Of a stretch of DNA of 64,000 nucleotides, positions 16,869 to 25,439 are shown in pieces. Source of the stretch: CAYWWM01 sp965198025 (lineage in GTDB: Bacteria; Acidobacteriota; Terriglobia; 2-12-FULL-54-10). The stretch lies in NCBI GenBank assembly GCA_965198025.1, contig OZ240237.1, positions 2,914,001 through 2,978,000 on the forward strand, in the 5' to 3' direction. The position numbers and the translations under genes were made by a program. The notes beneath the pieces were generated by a model. The model made no database searches. It was not told the DNA's origin and saw only the letters and a program-made list of their open reading frames with translations. Every line of letters begins with the position of its first letter. The stretch's first letter is position 1.

Positions 16869-17618
16869 CTAGGCAATCCCGCCGCCAGACGGGAGCTGTT
16901 GCTCGTCCCGGTACTGGTCCAGATGATCGAGCAATTGCTCGAAGAACCGGATCACGCGGGTCAGGCGCTCGCGCTCCGACCGCAGCTCCAGCAAGTCCTG
17001 CTTCCAGTTGATATCGACCGGCACTCCGGCCATCAGGCGGAACGAAAGCTGCGAATCGGCGGCCGTTGGACGGGGCTCATGGAAGGATTCGTTTCGGAGC
17101 TGCACCACATCCCGAAGCCGGTCATAAAGCTCCATGACCTGCCGTGGGAGATCACCAAGGGGAGAAGTTTCTTCGTCATCATCAAAGAAGCGGGGCTTGC
17201 CACGCAGGTAGGACCGGTCCTCGTTCAGTTCCGAGATTTCAAAGCGCCGCTGCCCACGCGTCAGGATGTTCATCCGCCCATCCGGGAACCTCTGCAGGAC
17301 TTCCGAGATAGAGGCCGTACAGCCGATGGCTTCGACCGAACCGCCCACGACCGCCAGGATCCCGAACTCCCACTGGTTGCGCAGACAGTCTCCGATCATC
17401 TCCTTGTAGCGCTCTTCAAAAATGTGCAGCGGGAGATTCGCGTGCGGAAACAGGACCAATTCCAGAGGAAACAGCGGCAGCAGGAGTTCCGGCACGGGGC
17501 GGTCCTGCGGGCGGGCCGGGAGAGAGGGTTCCAGGATCGTACTTCCGGAAAGCTGCTGCCCGGCCCAAAGGCTCGTCCCGGCTGCAGCCAGCAATTGGAG
17601 AACTTGTCTACGTTCCAT
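16869..17618 (-). CDS. LON substrate-binding (N-terminal) domain protein with an export-type N-terminus
   Basis: The 249-residue protein consists of a LON N-terminal domain without ATPase or protease parts. Typical segments are LLPLFPLELVLFPHANLPLH, IFEERYKEMIGDCL, GCTASISEVLQRFPDGRMNI and TRGQRRFEI. It begins MERRQVLQLLAAAGTSLWAG, which looks like a Tat- or Sec-type leader with a double Arg. That is unusual for a domain that normally binds unfolded proteins in the cytosol. AAGGAGGG stands before the ATG. It is followed, in the same direction, by no partner. The upstream neighbour on the same strand is an exported MBL-fold protein. The molecular role is unknown. Confidence 0.8.
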   Translation of the reverse strand: MERRQVLQLLAAAGTSLWAGQQLSGSTILEPSLPARPQDRPVPELLLPLFPLELVLFPHANLPLHIFEERYKEMIGDCLRNQWEFGILAVVGGSVEAIGCTASISEVLQRFPDGRMNILTRGQRRFEISELNEDRSYLRGKPRFFDDDEETSPLGDLPRQVMELYDRLRDVVQLRNESFHEPRPTAADSQLSFRLMAGVPVDINWKQDLLELRSERERLTRVIRFFEQLLDHLDQYRDEQQLPSGGGIA

Positions 17619-17686
17619 CCGGCCCTCCTTTGCAATGGGAGGTCATCACCGGCAGCCAGCTACCGGGGCAGAGCAAAATTCACCCG

Positions 17687-18562
17687 CTAGCGGGCCGCTT
17701 CGGCTCGCTGCTGCGCCAGTTGCTCACGAAAGGTGCGCTCCCTGCGGTCGAGAGAGTCCTTGCACTCTTGCGGAGCGTAGAACGGATTCGGCCTCTGGCC
17801 CGCCATTAGACGGTTCATCTTATTCGTCAGCCCAAAGCTCTCACCGTGGGTGTCAGTAAAGATGTCGCAGGGAAGAGCCCGAGCCCTGCGCAGCGTGTCG
17901 AGATAATCCTCCACGATCGTGGGCCACTCGGCGTTGCTGACGAGGGGCTGCCGTATCCCGCCCACGCCGCCCCAGAACACGACGTCATATCTCCGGCCGT
18001 CTTCCTCGGCCTCCATGGTCCAGGTGGTGGCGCCGCGCGTATGGCCGGGAAACACATGAGCCGTCAGGGTGGCGCCCCCGAGCGTAACCGTGTCGCCGGT
18101 CTGGACGAGGCGATCCGGTGTCACGGCCTTCCAGCGCGGCTGGCCGTCTTGGCCGATCTGGGGGTTGGCCAGCACGGCGCCGTCGGCCTCCGACATCACC
18201 ACTTGCGCCCCGGTTACCTCTTTCATCAAGGCATGGCCCGCGAAGTGGTCCGCGTGGCCGTGGGAGTTTAGAATATACTTAATATCCCGCTCGTCGAACC
18301 CCAATTCCCGGATGCTCTCGCGGAACCAGGGAACCATCCGTTCGAACGTAGTGTCGATCAGGATGTGACCTTCCGGCGTCGCAATCAGCAGGACCGTTTG
18401 ATCCGTCATGCCGACGAAATAGACGTTCCCGACAATCTTGAACGGCTTAACCTTCTGATTGTTCCGCCGCCCCTGAGCCATTCCGGATGCGGACGCTGAA
18501 AACAAGACCGCCAAAAGAGCGAGTGCGCAGAATGCAACATAGCCAAGTCGATTTGTCCTCAT
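17687..18562 (-). CDS. MBL-fold hydrolase, subclass B3 metallo-beta-lactamase-like, secreted
   Basis: A 291-residue exported zinc hydrolase. A signal peptide (CALALLAVLFSASASGMAQ) precedes the fold. Metal ligands are visible as SHGHADHFAGH (HxHxDH at residues 101-106), FPGHTRGATTWTME (His near 174) and a last His in TDTHGESFGL. The GHTxGxTTW motif and the exported form are characteristic of subclass B3 beta-lactamases and their environmental relatives, which may be lactonases or lactamases. AAGGAG precedes the ATG. Whether it hydrolyses beta-lactams cannot be said from sequence alone. The upstream gap of 293 bp separates it from divergent purA. Confidence 0.8.
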   Translation of the reverse strand: MRTNRLGYVAFCALALLAVLFSASASGMAQGRRNNQKVKPFKIVGNVYFVGMTDQTVLLIATPEGHILIDTTFERMVPWFRESIRELGFDERDIKYILNSHGHADHFAGHALMKEVTGAQVVMSEADGAVLANPQIGQDGQPRWKAVTPDRLVQTGDTVTLGGATLTAHVFPGHTRGATTWTMEAEEDGRRYDVVFWGGVGGIRQPLVSNAEWPTIVEDYLDTLRRARALPCDIFTDTHGESFGLTNKMNRLMAGQRPNPFYAPQECKDSLDRRERTFREQLAQQRAEAAR

Positions 18563-18855
18563 CGAACTACTCCTTGGAATTCCGATAGAATCTCAAGAAA
18601 ATCCACCTCAGCCATCCTGATCTCTGCCGTCGGCAATACCTGTGAGGTCCTGAACCGTAATGATTTGCGGATCGTAGCTTGGTGTTCGCTCAGATTATAA
18701 ACCAGCCGCCGGCATGCAGTCAGAATCTTTACTCAAGTATCAAACTGTAACACAGTCGTAATCCTATTTTCTGTTGTCTGGCCTCCGAAACCAGTTTAGG
18801 ATGAGGCGCGGGGTGTATGTACAGAAGCCCTTCGGAGGAAGGAAGCAGGTATCGC

Positions 18856-20178
18856 ATGAGCCGTTTGATTGTGGTCGGAGCGCAGTGGGGTGACGAAGGC
18901 AAGGGCAAGGTAGTGGACCTGCTGTCGGAGAGATTCGATATTGTGGCCCGATACCAAGGCGGACACAACGCCGGTCACACCGTCGAGATCGGGGAGAAGA
19001 AGTTTATCCTGCAACTGGTGCCGAGCGGTATCCTTCGGCCCGGAAAAACGGCCATCATCGGCAATGGCGCCGTTGTGGACCTACGGGCGCTGCTCCAGGA
19101 AATCGAGCATCTGGAGCAGAACGGCATCCCGGTCTGGGGCCGGCTGTTTCTGAGCAACCGAGCGCACCTGATTCTGCCGTATCACCGGCTTCTTGAAAAG
19201 GAATGGGAAGACATGCCATTCCTGCAAAAGATCGGGACCACCTCGCGCGGAATCGGCCCTACCTATGTAGACAAGGTCGCGCGGCGGGGACTGCGCGCCG
19301 GAGACTTGTTGGACGAACGGCAGTTCGGTTGTCTGATCGAAATGGGCATCCGGGAGAAGCAGGCGGCGATGCGGGTGCGGGGCGGCGATCTGGACCTCGA
19401 CGCGCGGAAACTGGCCGATGAGTATCTGGCTATGGGGCAGCGGCTGCGGCCTCTGATCACCGACACCTCCGCGCTGCTCAACCGAGAGATGGAAGCCGGA
19501 CGGTCCGTCCTGTTCGAAGGGGCCCAGGGAACGATGCTCGACGTGGACCACGGCACGTATCCTTATGTCACTTCGTCCAATGCGACCGCCGGTGGCGCCT
19601 GTGTGGGCTTGGGCATCGCTCCCACTCGAATCGAGGGTATAGTCGGCGTGTCGAAGGCCTACGCGACGCGGGTCGGAAACGGACCGTTTCCGTCTGAGGA
19701 CAAAGGAGACGGAGGCGGGTTGCTGCGCCACCATGGCCAGGAGTACGGCACCGTTACCCGGCGTCCCCGGAGGTGCGGCTGGATGGATTTGCCCGTGTTG
19801 CGCTACAGCGCCACTCTGAACGGACTCGACAGCCTCATCATCACCAAGCTCGATGTCCTGGATGATCTCGACGAGATTCCCGTGTGCATCGGCTATGAGT
19901 CGGGTGGCAAGAGGCTGGAAGAGATTCCTTCCCGGTCGGAGGCGCATCAAACGGTGCAGCCAATTTACCGGACCTTTCCCGGCTGGAAGCAGTCCACCTT
20001 CGGCCTGACCCACTACGCTGACCTTCCCAAGGAAGCCCGCGATTATCTCGAATTCATTCGCAACCAAGTGGGGATCGAAATCTCCGTCGTTTCAACCGGG
20101 CCGGAGCGGGATCAAAGCATTATCTTGCCGGGAACTCGGCTCGAGCGGCTATTGCCTCCTCGTCCCCCAAATTCCTGA
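18856..20178 (+). CDS. purA: adenylosuccinate synthetase
   Basis: This enzyme makes adenylosuccinate from IMP, aspartate and GTP, the first committed step to AMP. I choose the ATG at 18856 (MSRLIVVGAQWGDEGKGKVV), as the family begins almost directly with the P-loop GDEGKGK. An upstream ATG at 18817 adds an unlikely tail. Other signatures are GGHNAGHTV with the catalytic His, GTTSRGIGPTYVDKVARRGL, FEGAQGTMLDVDHGTYPYVT, TRVGNGPFPSE and the GTP-binding TKLDVLDDL. At 440 residues it is full length. moeA starts 17 bp after its stop, so the molybdenum-cofactor genes may be co-transcribed with purA. Confidence 0.97.
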   Translation: MSRLIVVGAQWGDEGKGKVVDLLSERFDIVARYQGGHNAGHTVEIGEKKFILQLVPSGILRPGKTAIIGNGAVVDLRALLQEIEHLEQNGIPVWGRLFLSNRAHLILPYHRLLEKEWEDMPFLQKIGTTSRGIGPTYVDKVARRGLRAGDLLDERQFGCLIEMGIREKQAAMRVRGGDLDLDARKLADEYLAMGQRLRPLITDTSALLNREMEAGRSVLFEGAQGTMLDVDHGTYPYVTSSNATAGGACVGLGIAPTRIEGIVGVSKAYATRVGNGPFPSEDKGDGGGLLRHHGQEYGTVTRRPRRCGWMDLPVLRYSATLNGLDSLIITKLDVLDDLDEIPVCIGYESGGKRLEEIPSRSEAHQTVQPIYRTFPGWKQSTFGLTHYADLPKEARDYLEFIRNQVGIEISVVSTGPERDQSIILPGTRLERLLPPRPPNS

Positions 20179-20195
20179 CCATTCGAGAGCAAACC

Positions 20196-21431
20196 GTGGC
20201 GGTCTTGAAGTTTGAGCAAGCGCGGGAAACAGTCACCGCGCAGGTCATCGCGCACGTTGAAACAAGCCTGCAACCGTTGCCGGCCGAGATGGTATCGCTG
20301 TCGGAATGCCTGGGACGGGTGCTGGCGGAGCCGGTTCATGCCGACCGGGACTTCCCGCCGTTTCCAAGGTCCACACGCGATGGCTTTGCTGTGCGGTCGG
20401 TTGATGTCGGGCATGTCCCGGCACGCCTCCGCCGGATCGGAGAAGCACGAGCTGGAGAAGCCTTTCCCGGAATCGTGGGCGAAAGGGAATGCGCCGAGAT
20501 CATGACTGGCGCCTCGGTTCCCGCCGGAGCCGACGCCGTGGTGATGGTCGAATACGCCATGGAGCGAGACGGCTGGGTGGAGATCAGCCGGGCCGCGAGT
20601 CCGGGATTGAACGTCGTGCCCCAAGGGAGCGAGTCCCGCCGGGACGAGAGGATGCTATCTCCAGGGCGAAGAATCGGCTACGCCGAAACCGCGATGCTGG
20701 CCGCCATTGGAAAGCAACATGTTTCCGTTTACCGCAAGCCCCGCGTTGCGATTCTGCCGACCGGGGACGAGGTCGTAGAGATTGATATTGCGCCCGGCCC
20801 CTGTCAAATTCGCAATAGCAACAGCTACTCGCTGCAAGCTCAGGTCACAAGCGCCAATGCCATTCCGCTGCCGATCGGGATTGCCCCAGACAGCGAAGAC
20901 CGCCTCCGCGAGATGATCGTCGAAGGCCTACGCGCCGATCTGCTCCTGTTGAGCGGGGGCGTTTCCATGGGCAGGTTCGATCTCGTCGAGAAGGTCCTGG
21001 CCAGCCTCGATGCGGAATTCTTCTTCGACGGAGTCGCGATTCAGCCCGGCAAGCCGCTGGTGTTCGGTCGAGCCAAAGGAAGGTTTTTCTTCGGTCTGCC
21101 GGGCAATCCCCTTTCGACGATGGTGACCTTTGAACTGTTCGCGCGTCCGGCGCTCGCACTGCTGTCCGGAGAGCCGGTTGCACCGCTGGTCCTCCCAAGG
21201 GCGCACCTTGCCAGGGACTTGTACCGCAAACCCGGCCTGACTGCCTTCCTGCCCGCCCTGCTGGAGGCAAACCCCACGGGCTCCGTTCTCCAGACGCCTG
21301 TGGTTTCTCCGATAGACTGGAAGGGCTCGGGAGACATTGCCGCCCTGAACCGGGCCAACTGCTACCTCGTAGTCCCAGAAGAAGCCGCGGAATTGCGCCA
21401 GGGCCAGTGGGTTGCCTTCCTGCCGCGGTAG
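20196..21431 (+). CDS. moeA: molybdopterin molybdenumtransferase
   Basis: MoeA inserts molybdate into adenylylated molybdopterin to finish the molybdenum cofactor. The 411-residue frame uses a GTG start at 20196, 17 bp after purA. Family features are FPPFPRSTRDGFAVRS (N-terminal signature), EIMTGASVPAGADAVVMVEY, the central GPCQIRNSNSYSLQAQV, the MoCF-domain motif LLLSGGVSMGRFDLVEKVL and FFGLPGNPLSTMVTFELF. The C-terminal beta-barrel domain IV is present. moaC and mog genes follow on the same strand, making a small cofactor cluster. Confidence 0.95.
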   Translation: MAVLKFEQARETVTAQVIAHVETSLQPLPAEMVSLSECLGRVLAEPVHADRDFPPFPRSTRDGFAVRSVDVGHVPARLRRIGEARAGEAFPGIVGERECAEIMTGASVPAGADAVVMVEYAMERDGWVEISRAASPGLNVVPQGSESRRDERMLSPGRRIGYAETAMLAAIGKQHVSVYRKPRVAILPTGDEVVEIDIAPGPCQIRNSNSYSLQAQVTSANAIPLPIGIAPDSEDRLREMIVEGLRADLLLLSGGVSMGRFDLVEKVLASLDAEFFFDGVAIQPGKPLVFGRAKGRFFFGLPGNPLSTMVTFELFARPALALLSGEPVAPLVLPRAHLARDLYRKPGLTAFLPALLEANPTGSVLQTPVVSPIDWKGSGDIAALNRANCYLVVPEEAAELRQGQWVAFLPR

Positions 21432-21522
21432 GGCAAGCGAAATGACACCCCGCGAATGGAGCTCCTCGTGCCCTAGCCGCCCACAGCGGATTCCCCCCGG
21501 CGGTGCTACAATAGCTCTTCCT

Positions 21523-21996
21523 ATGGCGAATCTATCCCACTTCAACCAAGACGGCTCGGTGCGCATGGTGGACGTTTCTTCAAAGAAAACTACGGCGCGA
21601 CGGGCGTGGGCGAGCGGATTTGTCCAGATGTCGGCTGCCGTGCTGCGCAGCCTGCCGTCGAACCCGAAGGGGAATCCTCTGGAGATTGCGCGTATTGCGG
21701 GCATCACGGCAGCCAAGCAGACGGCTGCTCTGATTCCGCTTTGTCACCCGCTGCCGCTTAGCCATGTGGACGTTCAGGTTCGCCCTGTCCAGGGTGGTGT
21801 TCAGATCGAATCGAGCGTTGCTACGCAGGCCGCCACCGGAGTCGAGATGGAGGCCCTGACCGCAGTCAGCGTCGCAGCCCTGACCATCTATGACATGCTC
21901 AAAGCAGTTGACAAGTCCATGACGATTACGGATATTTGCCTCCTGGAGAAACAAGGGGGGAAGAGCGGGACGTACCGCCGTCAGGCGGTCTCGTAG
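21523..21996 (+). CDS. moaC: cyclic pyranopterin monophosphate synthase
   Basis: MoaC works with MoaA to convert GTP into cyclic pyranopterin monophosphate, the first step of molybdopterin synthesis. The ATG at 21523 gives 157 residues, the usual size, beginning MANLSHFNQDGSVRMVDVSS. The active-site regions are intact: AAKQTAALIPLCHPLPLSHV (Lys and His residues), then GVEMEALTAVSVAALTIYDM and KAVDKSMTITDICLLEK. The upstream in-frame codons from 21412 are the moeA-moaC spacer. No moaA, moaD or moaE is present in the window. Confidence 0.95.
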   Translation: MANLSHFNQDGSVRMVDVSSKKTTARRAWASGFVQMSAAVLRSLPSNPKGNPLEIARIAGITAAKQTAALIPLCHPLPLSHVDVQVRPVQGGVQIESSVATQAATGVEMEALTAVSVAALTIYDMLKAVDKSMTITDICLLEKQGGKSGTYRRQAVS

Positions 21997-22033
21997 AGCC
22001 GGAAACGAGTGCATCCAAGACCGTAACCAGAGT

Positions 22034-22270
22034 TTGCGCTTGGATGACAATCCGTACATCGTCCTGGTTATGGCTGCCAAGGAGGACGCGGACGACACGC
22101 TGCGGTCCCACACCGACATGGTGGAAGACTTTGTAGTCAAACCGTTCTCTGCCCGCGAGTTGGCCAGACAGGCCAAGAACATCCTCGGCCGTATCTATTT
22201 CGATGAAGATGCAGCGGCAGTCTCCGACCGAAGGAGTCATTCGAAGCCGGTTGTCGGAAATGATGACTGA
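22034..22270 (+). pseudogene. C-terminal fragment of a response-regulator receiver domain
   Basis: The frame reads NPYIVLVMAAKEDADDTLRS, then MVEDFVVKPFSARELARQAK and NILGR. It looks like the last two strands of a receiver domain, with the conserved Lys-Pro of KPF. The phosphoacceptor Asp and the first half of the domain are absent, and no ATG is available (a TTG could open it at 22034). It lies between moaC and the mog gene on the same strand. I read it as a remnant, though a short translated protein cannot be excluded. Confidence 0.4.
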
Positions 22271-22283
22271 AGGGGAATAGACC

Positions 22284-22772
22284 ATGTCCGAACTACTGCG
22301 CGCGGCCGTCGTGACTGTAAGCGATTCGGTCTTCCAGGGAGAGCGCCGCGACGGATCAGGCCCTGCGGTGGCCGAACTGTTGCGGAAGAACGGCTGGACC
22401 GTCGTGGACAGCCGTGTCGTGGCGGATGACCAAGCCGTGATAGCGGCGACGCTGCGAGAGCTGAGCGGCCATAGCATCCAGGCTATCTTTACGTCCGGCG
22501 GCACGGGACTTGCATCGCGCGACGTGACCCCGGAGGCCACCCGCAAGGTTATCACCCGGGAGGTTCCGGGGCTGGCTGAGCGCATCCGCCGGGAAGGAGC
22601 TCGCACCACTCCGACTGCGGTACTTTCGCGAGGCCTTGCCGGTGTCTGCGGCACGACCTTGATCCTGAATCTCCCTGGCAGCCCCGCGGGCGCCGTTGAG
22701 TCGCTGAACTTCGTTTTGCCTGTCCTGCACCACGCCGTGGATTTGCTCTCTGGCAAGACCGCCCACTCATGA
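22284..22772 (+). CDS. mog: molybdopterin adenylyltransferase, MogA/MoaB type
   Basis: The protein (162 residues) adenylylates molybdopterin before metal insertion by MoeA. It is a single MoCF-biosynthesis domain: LRAAVVTVSDSVFQGERRDG at the N-terminus, IQAIFTSGGTGLASRDVTPE (the GGTG loop and catalytic Asp), then GLAGVCGTTLILNLPGSPAG near the C-terminus. It lies in the same direction as moeA and moaC but after the receiver-domain fragment. The next reading frame begins within its last codons. It cannot be assigned firmly to MogA or MoaB without a tree. Confidence 0.93.
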   Translation: MSELLRAAVVTVSDSVFQGERRDGSGPAVAELLRKNGWTVVDSRVVADDQAVIAATLRELSGHSIQAIFTSGGTGLASRDVTPEATRKVITREVPGLAERIRREGARTTPTAVLSRGLAGVCGTTLILNLPGSPAGAVESLNFVLPVLHHAVDLLSGKTAHS

Positions 22773-22921
22773 GCCAGCACTTCTCCAAAGCTGCTTTCCG
22801 GGCTTTACAGAATCTGCGTGGAAATGCTAGGCTAGCGCCCCCGAATGTGGAACAATGGCAATCAGGGAATACTGTTGGGAAGCCTCGGCGGACGCTTTCT
22901 CGCAGGAAAAGGAGGGCAGCC

Positions 22922-23455
22922 ATGGATGCCGCCGAAATCATTCAAGTTATCGAACAAGGCGCGGAGCGGTTCTTCAACGGCCTGCTGCAGGAAGTGCGCT
23001 CGAATCTCGGCACCACCTATTACCGGCGTCTGAGCAACGAAGAGGTGGCCCGGCGCATGACCGTCGTCTACGAGGGCCTGGAGAGCTGGCTTACGGCACA
23101 CAATGAAGCCGCCGTTCACAACGCCGGGGAAGACCTCGGGAAACGCCGGTTCAACGAGAGCATTCCACTCGGTCAGGTCGTGCTCTCCCTGGTCTTAGAG
23201 GAAAAGTACGTTCGCAAGTACTTAGCCGATCAGAACGTGCTGCTCGATGACGAGTGGTCAAACGTCATCTCCGAGTACTTCCAAAGACTGATCTACAGCT
23301 CCGCCCAAGGGTACGAAACCGCTCTGGCGCACAGCAACCGGCTTGCCCTCGGGAACGTTCCCGTAGAGCACCCACCGCACGCGGAACCGCCGCAGCCGCC
23401 CCAGGACGACCTTGCGGTCAGCCGTGCCGGCCAGATCGGCGAAGTCTCCGGCTGA
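22922..23455 (+). CDS. RsbRD N-terminal-domain-like protein
   Basis: A 177-residue helical protein. The ATG at 22922 is preceded by AGGAGG; an earlier start at 22769 overlaps mog and gives an unnatural basic tail. The segment AERFFNGLLQEVRSNLGTTY, then RLSNEEVARRMTVVYEGLES and LGQVVLSLVLEEKYVRKYL resemble the helical N-terminal domain found in RsbRD-type regulators. In other bacteria these act in stress-sigma-factor partner switching or signal sensing. Here the STAS domain is missing and the C-terminus is a proline-rich tail (HPPHAEPPQPPQ). The role is unknown. Confidence 0.5.
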   Translation: MDAAEIIQVIEQGAERFFNGLLQEVRSNLGTTYYRRLSNEEVARRMTVVYEGLESWLTAHNEAAVHNAGEDLGKRRFNESIPLGQVVLSLVLEEKYVRKYLADQNVLLDDEWSNVISEYFQRLIYSSAQGYETALAHSNRLALGNVPVEHPPHAEPPQPPQDDLAVSRAGQIGEVSG

Positions 23456-23647
23456 GACCGTCCCGAAGCCCCTTGGGAGCCAGGTGATTTTCTACTCCTG
23501 CCGGGAAGCGGGCAGAGGAGCTACCGCCCTTGCGGAACTTGCAAAATATCCTCCTTTCCTCTTACACTAGACAGCTTTACCAAACAGCGAAACAACCGAT
23601 GGCGGGACGGCGAACGAGCAATCGCAGTGGCTCGTTCAGGAGGAGAG

Positions 23648-25255
23648 ATGAAACAAGAAGGTTGGAATCCCAGCACGTATGGAATCGAGGAACACGGCAT
23701 TCAGCACGCGGGAAGCGTCTACTGGAATCTGCCCGCCGCTCAGTTGTACGAACAGAGCGTTCTGCGAAATGAGGCCTTTGTCGCCCACCACGGCCCACTA
23801 GTGGTCAAGACGGGCAAATACACGGGCCGGTCCCCCAACGACAAGTTTGTAGTCAAAGAGCCGAGCAGCCAGGACAACATCTGGTGGGGAGCGATCAATC
23901 GTCCCATCGAGTCGGATCACTTCGATCGCATGCACAAGCGCGTCCTCGCCTATTTGCAGGGCCGCGACCTGTTCGTTCAGGATTGCTTTGCGGGGGCCGA
24001 TCCCAGCTACCGCAAGCCTATCCGCGTGATCAGCGAGTTCGCTTGGCAGAACCTGTTTGTGCAGAACATGTTCATCCGGCCGGACCACTCCAAAGTCCAC
24101 CAGCACGTGCCGGAGTACACGATCATTGCTGTGCCCAAGTTCCAGGCCGTCCCGGAATTGGACGGCACGCGCTCGGAAGCCTTCATCCTGCTTCATCTTG
24201 GAAAGAAGATGGTCCTCATCGGCGGAAGCCACTACGGCGGGGAGATCAAAAAATCGGTCTTCACGATCATGAACTATTGCCTGCCGCTCGAGAACATTAT
24301 GTCCATGCACTGTTCGGCGAACGTCGGGGCAGACGGCGACGTGGCCATTTTCTTCGGCCTCTCCGGCACAGGCAAGACGACGCTATCGACCGACAGCAGC
24401 CGCCGCTTGATCGGCGACGATGAGCATGGCTGGAGTGAAAAGGGCATTTTTAATTTCGAAGGCGGCTGCTATGCCAAAGTCATCAAGCTTTCCAAGGAAG
24501 CTGAGCCGGAAATCTACTCCACGACGCGCCGCTTCGGAACGGTGCTCGAAAACGTCGTGATGGATCCCGTCACGCGGTTGATTGATTTCGACGACGGATC
24601 ACTCACCGAAAACACGCGAAGCTGCTATCCTCTTCCCTTCATTGACAATATCGAACCCTCCGGCATGGCCGGACACCCCCGCAACATCATCATGTTGACG
24701 GCCGACGCTTTCGGCGTGATGCCGCCCGTCTCCAAACTGACGCCGGAACAAGCCATGTACCACTTCCTCTCCGGATACACTGCCAAGGTAGCCGGGACCG
24801 AGCGCGGCATGGGCAACGAGCCGCAAGCCACGTTCAGCACCTGCTTCGGCGCCCCATTCATGGCACTACACCCTTCGGTCTATGCCAACCTGCTGCGGGA
24901 CAAGATCGCCAAGCACGGCTCGGACTGCTGGCTGGTCAATACCGGCTGGAGCGGCGGCCCCTACGGAGTGGGCAAGCGCATGTCGATCGCGCACACCCGG
25001 GCCATCATCCGAGCCGTCTTGAAAGGCAAGCTGGCCAAGGTCCCAACCAAGGCTGACCCGATCTTCGGACTGCATATACCCGAGTCTTGCGAGGGCGTCC
25101 CGAGCGAAGTTCTCACGCCGAGCAAGACCTGGAAGGACTCAGCCGACTACGAAGCCAAAGCCAAGGAACTCGGTAAGCTCTTCGAGAAGAATTTCGAATC
25201 ATTTTCCGCCAGCGTGTCCCAGGAAGTTTGCGCCAGCGGCCCCCGCGTCGGCTGA
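23648..25255 (+). CDS. pckA: phosphoenolpyruvate carboxykinase (ATP)
   Basis: This enzyme makes phosphoenolpyruvate from oxaloacetate and ATP, the first gluconeogenic step. I start it at the ATG at 23648, right after AGGAGGAGAG, giving 535 residues, the usual size for the ATP-dependent form. Diagnostic parts are KTGKYTGRSPNDKFVV, GGSHYGGEIKKSVFTIMNY, the kinase-1a P-loop FFGLSGTGKTTLS, GDDEHGWSEKGIFNFEGGCY with the metal-binding Asp, and NTGWSGGPYGVGKRM. It is monocistronic between the RsbRD-like gene and the dehydrogenase. Together with citrate synthase it points to growth on acids or amino acids. Confidence 0.97.
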   Translation: MKQEGWNPSTYGIEEHGIQHAGSVYWNLPAAQLYEQSVLRNEAFVAHHGPLVVKTGKYTGRSPNDKFVVKEPSSQDNIWWGAINRPIESDHFDRMHKRVLAYLQGRDLFVQDCFAGADPSYRKPIRVISEFAWQNLFVQNMFIRPDHSKVHQHVPEYTIIAVPKFQAVPELDGTRSEAFILLHLGKKMVLIGGSHYGGEIKKSVFTIMNYCLPLENIMSMHCSANVGADGDVAIFFGLSGTGKTTLSTDSSRRLIGDDEHGWSEKGIFNFEGGCYAKVIKLSKEAEPEIYSTTRRFGTVLENVVMDPVTRLIDFDDGSLTENTRSCYPLPFIDNIEPSGMAGHPRNIIMLTADAFGVMPPVSKLTPEQAMYHFLSGYTAKVAGTERGMGNEPQATFSTCFGAPFMALHPSVYANLLRDKIAKHGSDCWLVNTGWSGGPYGVGKRMSIAHTRAIIRAVLKGKLAKVPTKADPIFGLHIPESCEGVPSEVLTPSKTWKDSADYEAKAKELGKLFEKNFESFSASVSQEVCASGPRVG

Positions 25256-25439
25256 CCGTGCACCTGATTGGCGAGCAACCGCAAAAAAATTTGCTGTTCC
25301 GTTGACACCTTGGGGCGGCTCCCCCGGAAAGCGCCTCGCAAGCCGGCAGCCTCAGCAAAGCCAAGACCAAGAAGCCGGACCCGACGGAAAGCCGCCTCGA
25401 GGTCATTGCGCGCAGTGCGAGTCATAGAAAGGAAATCCG

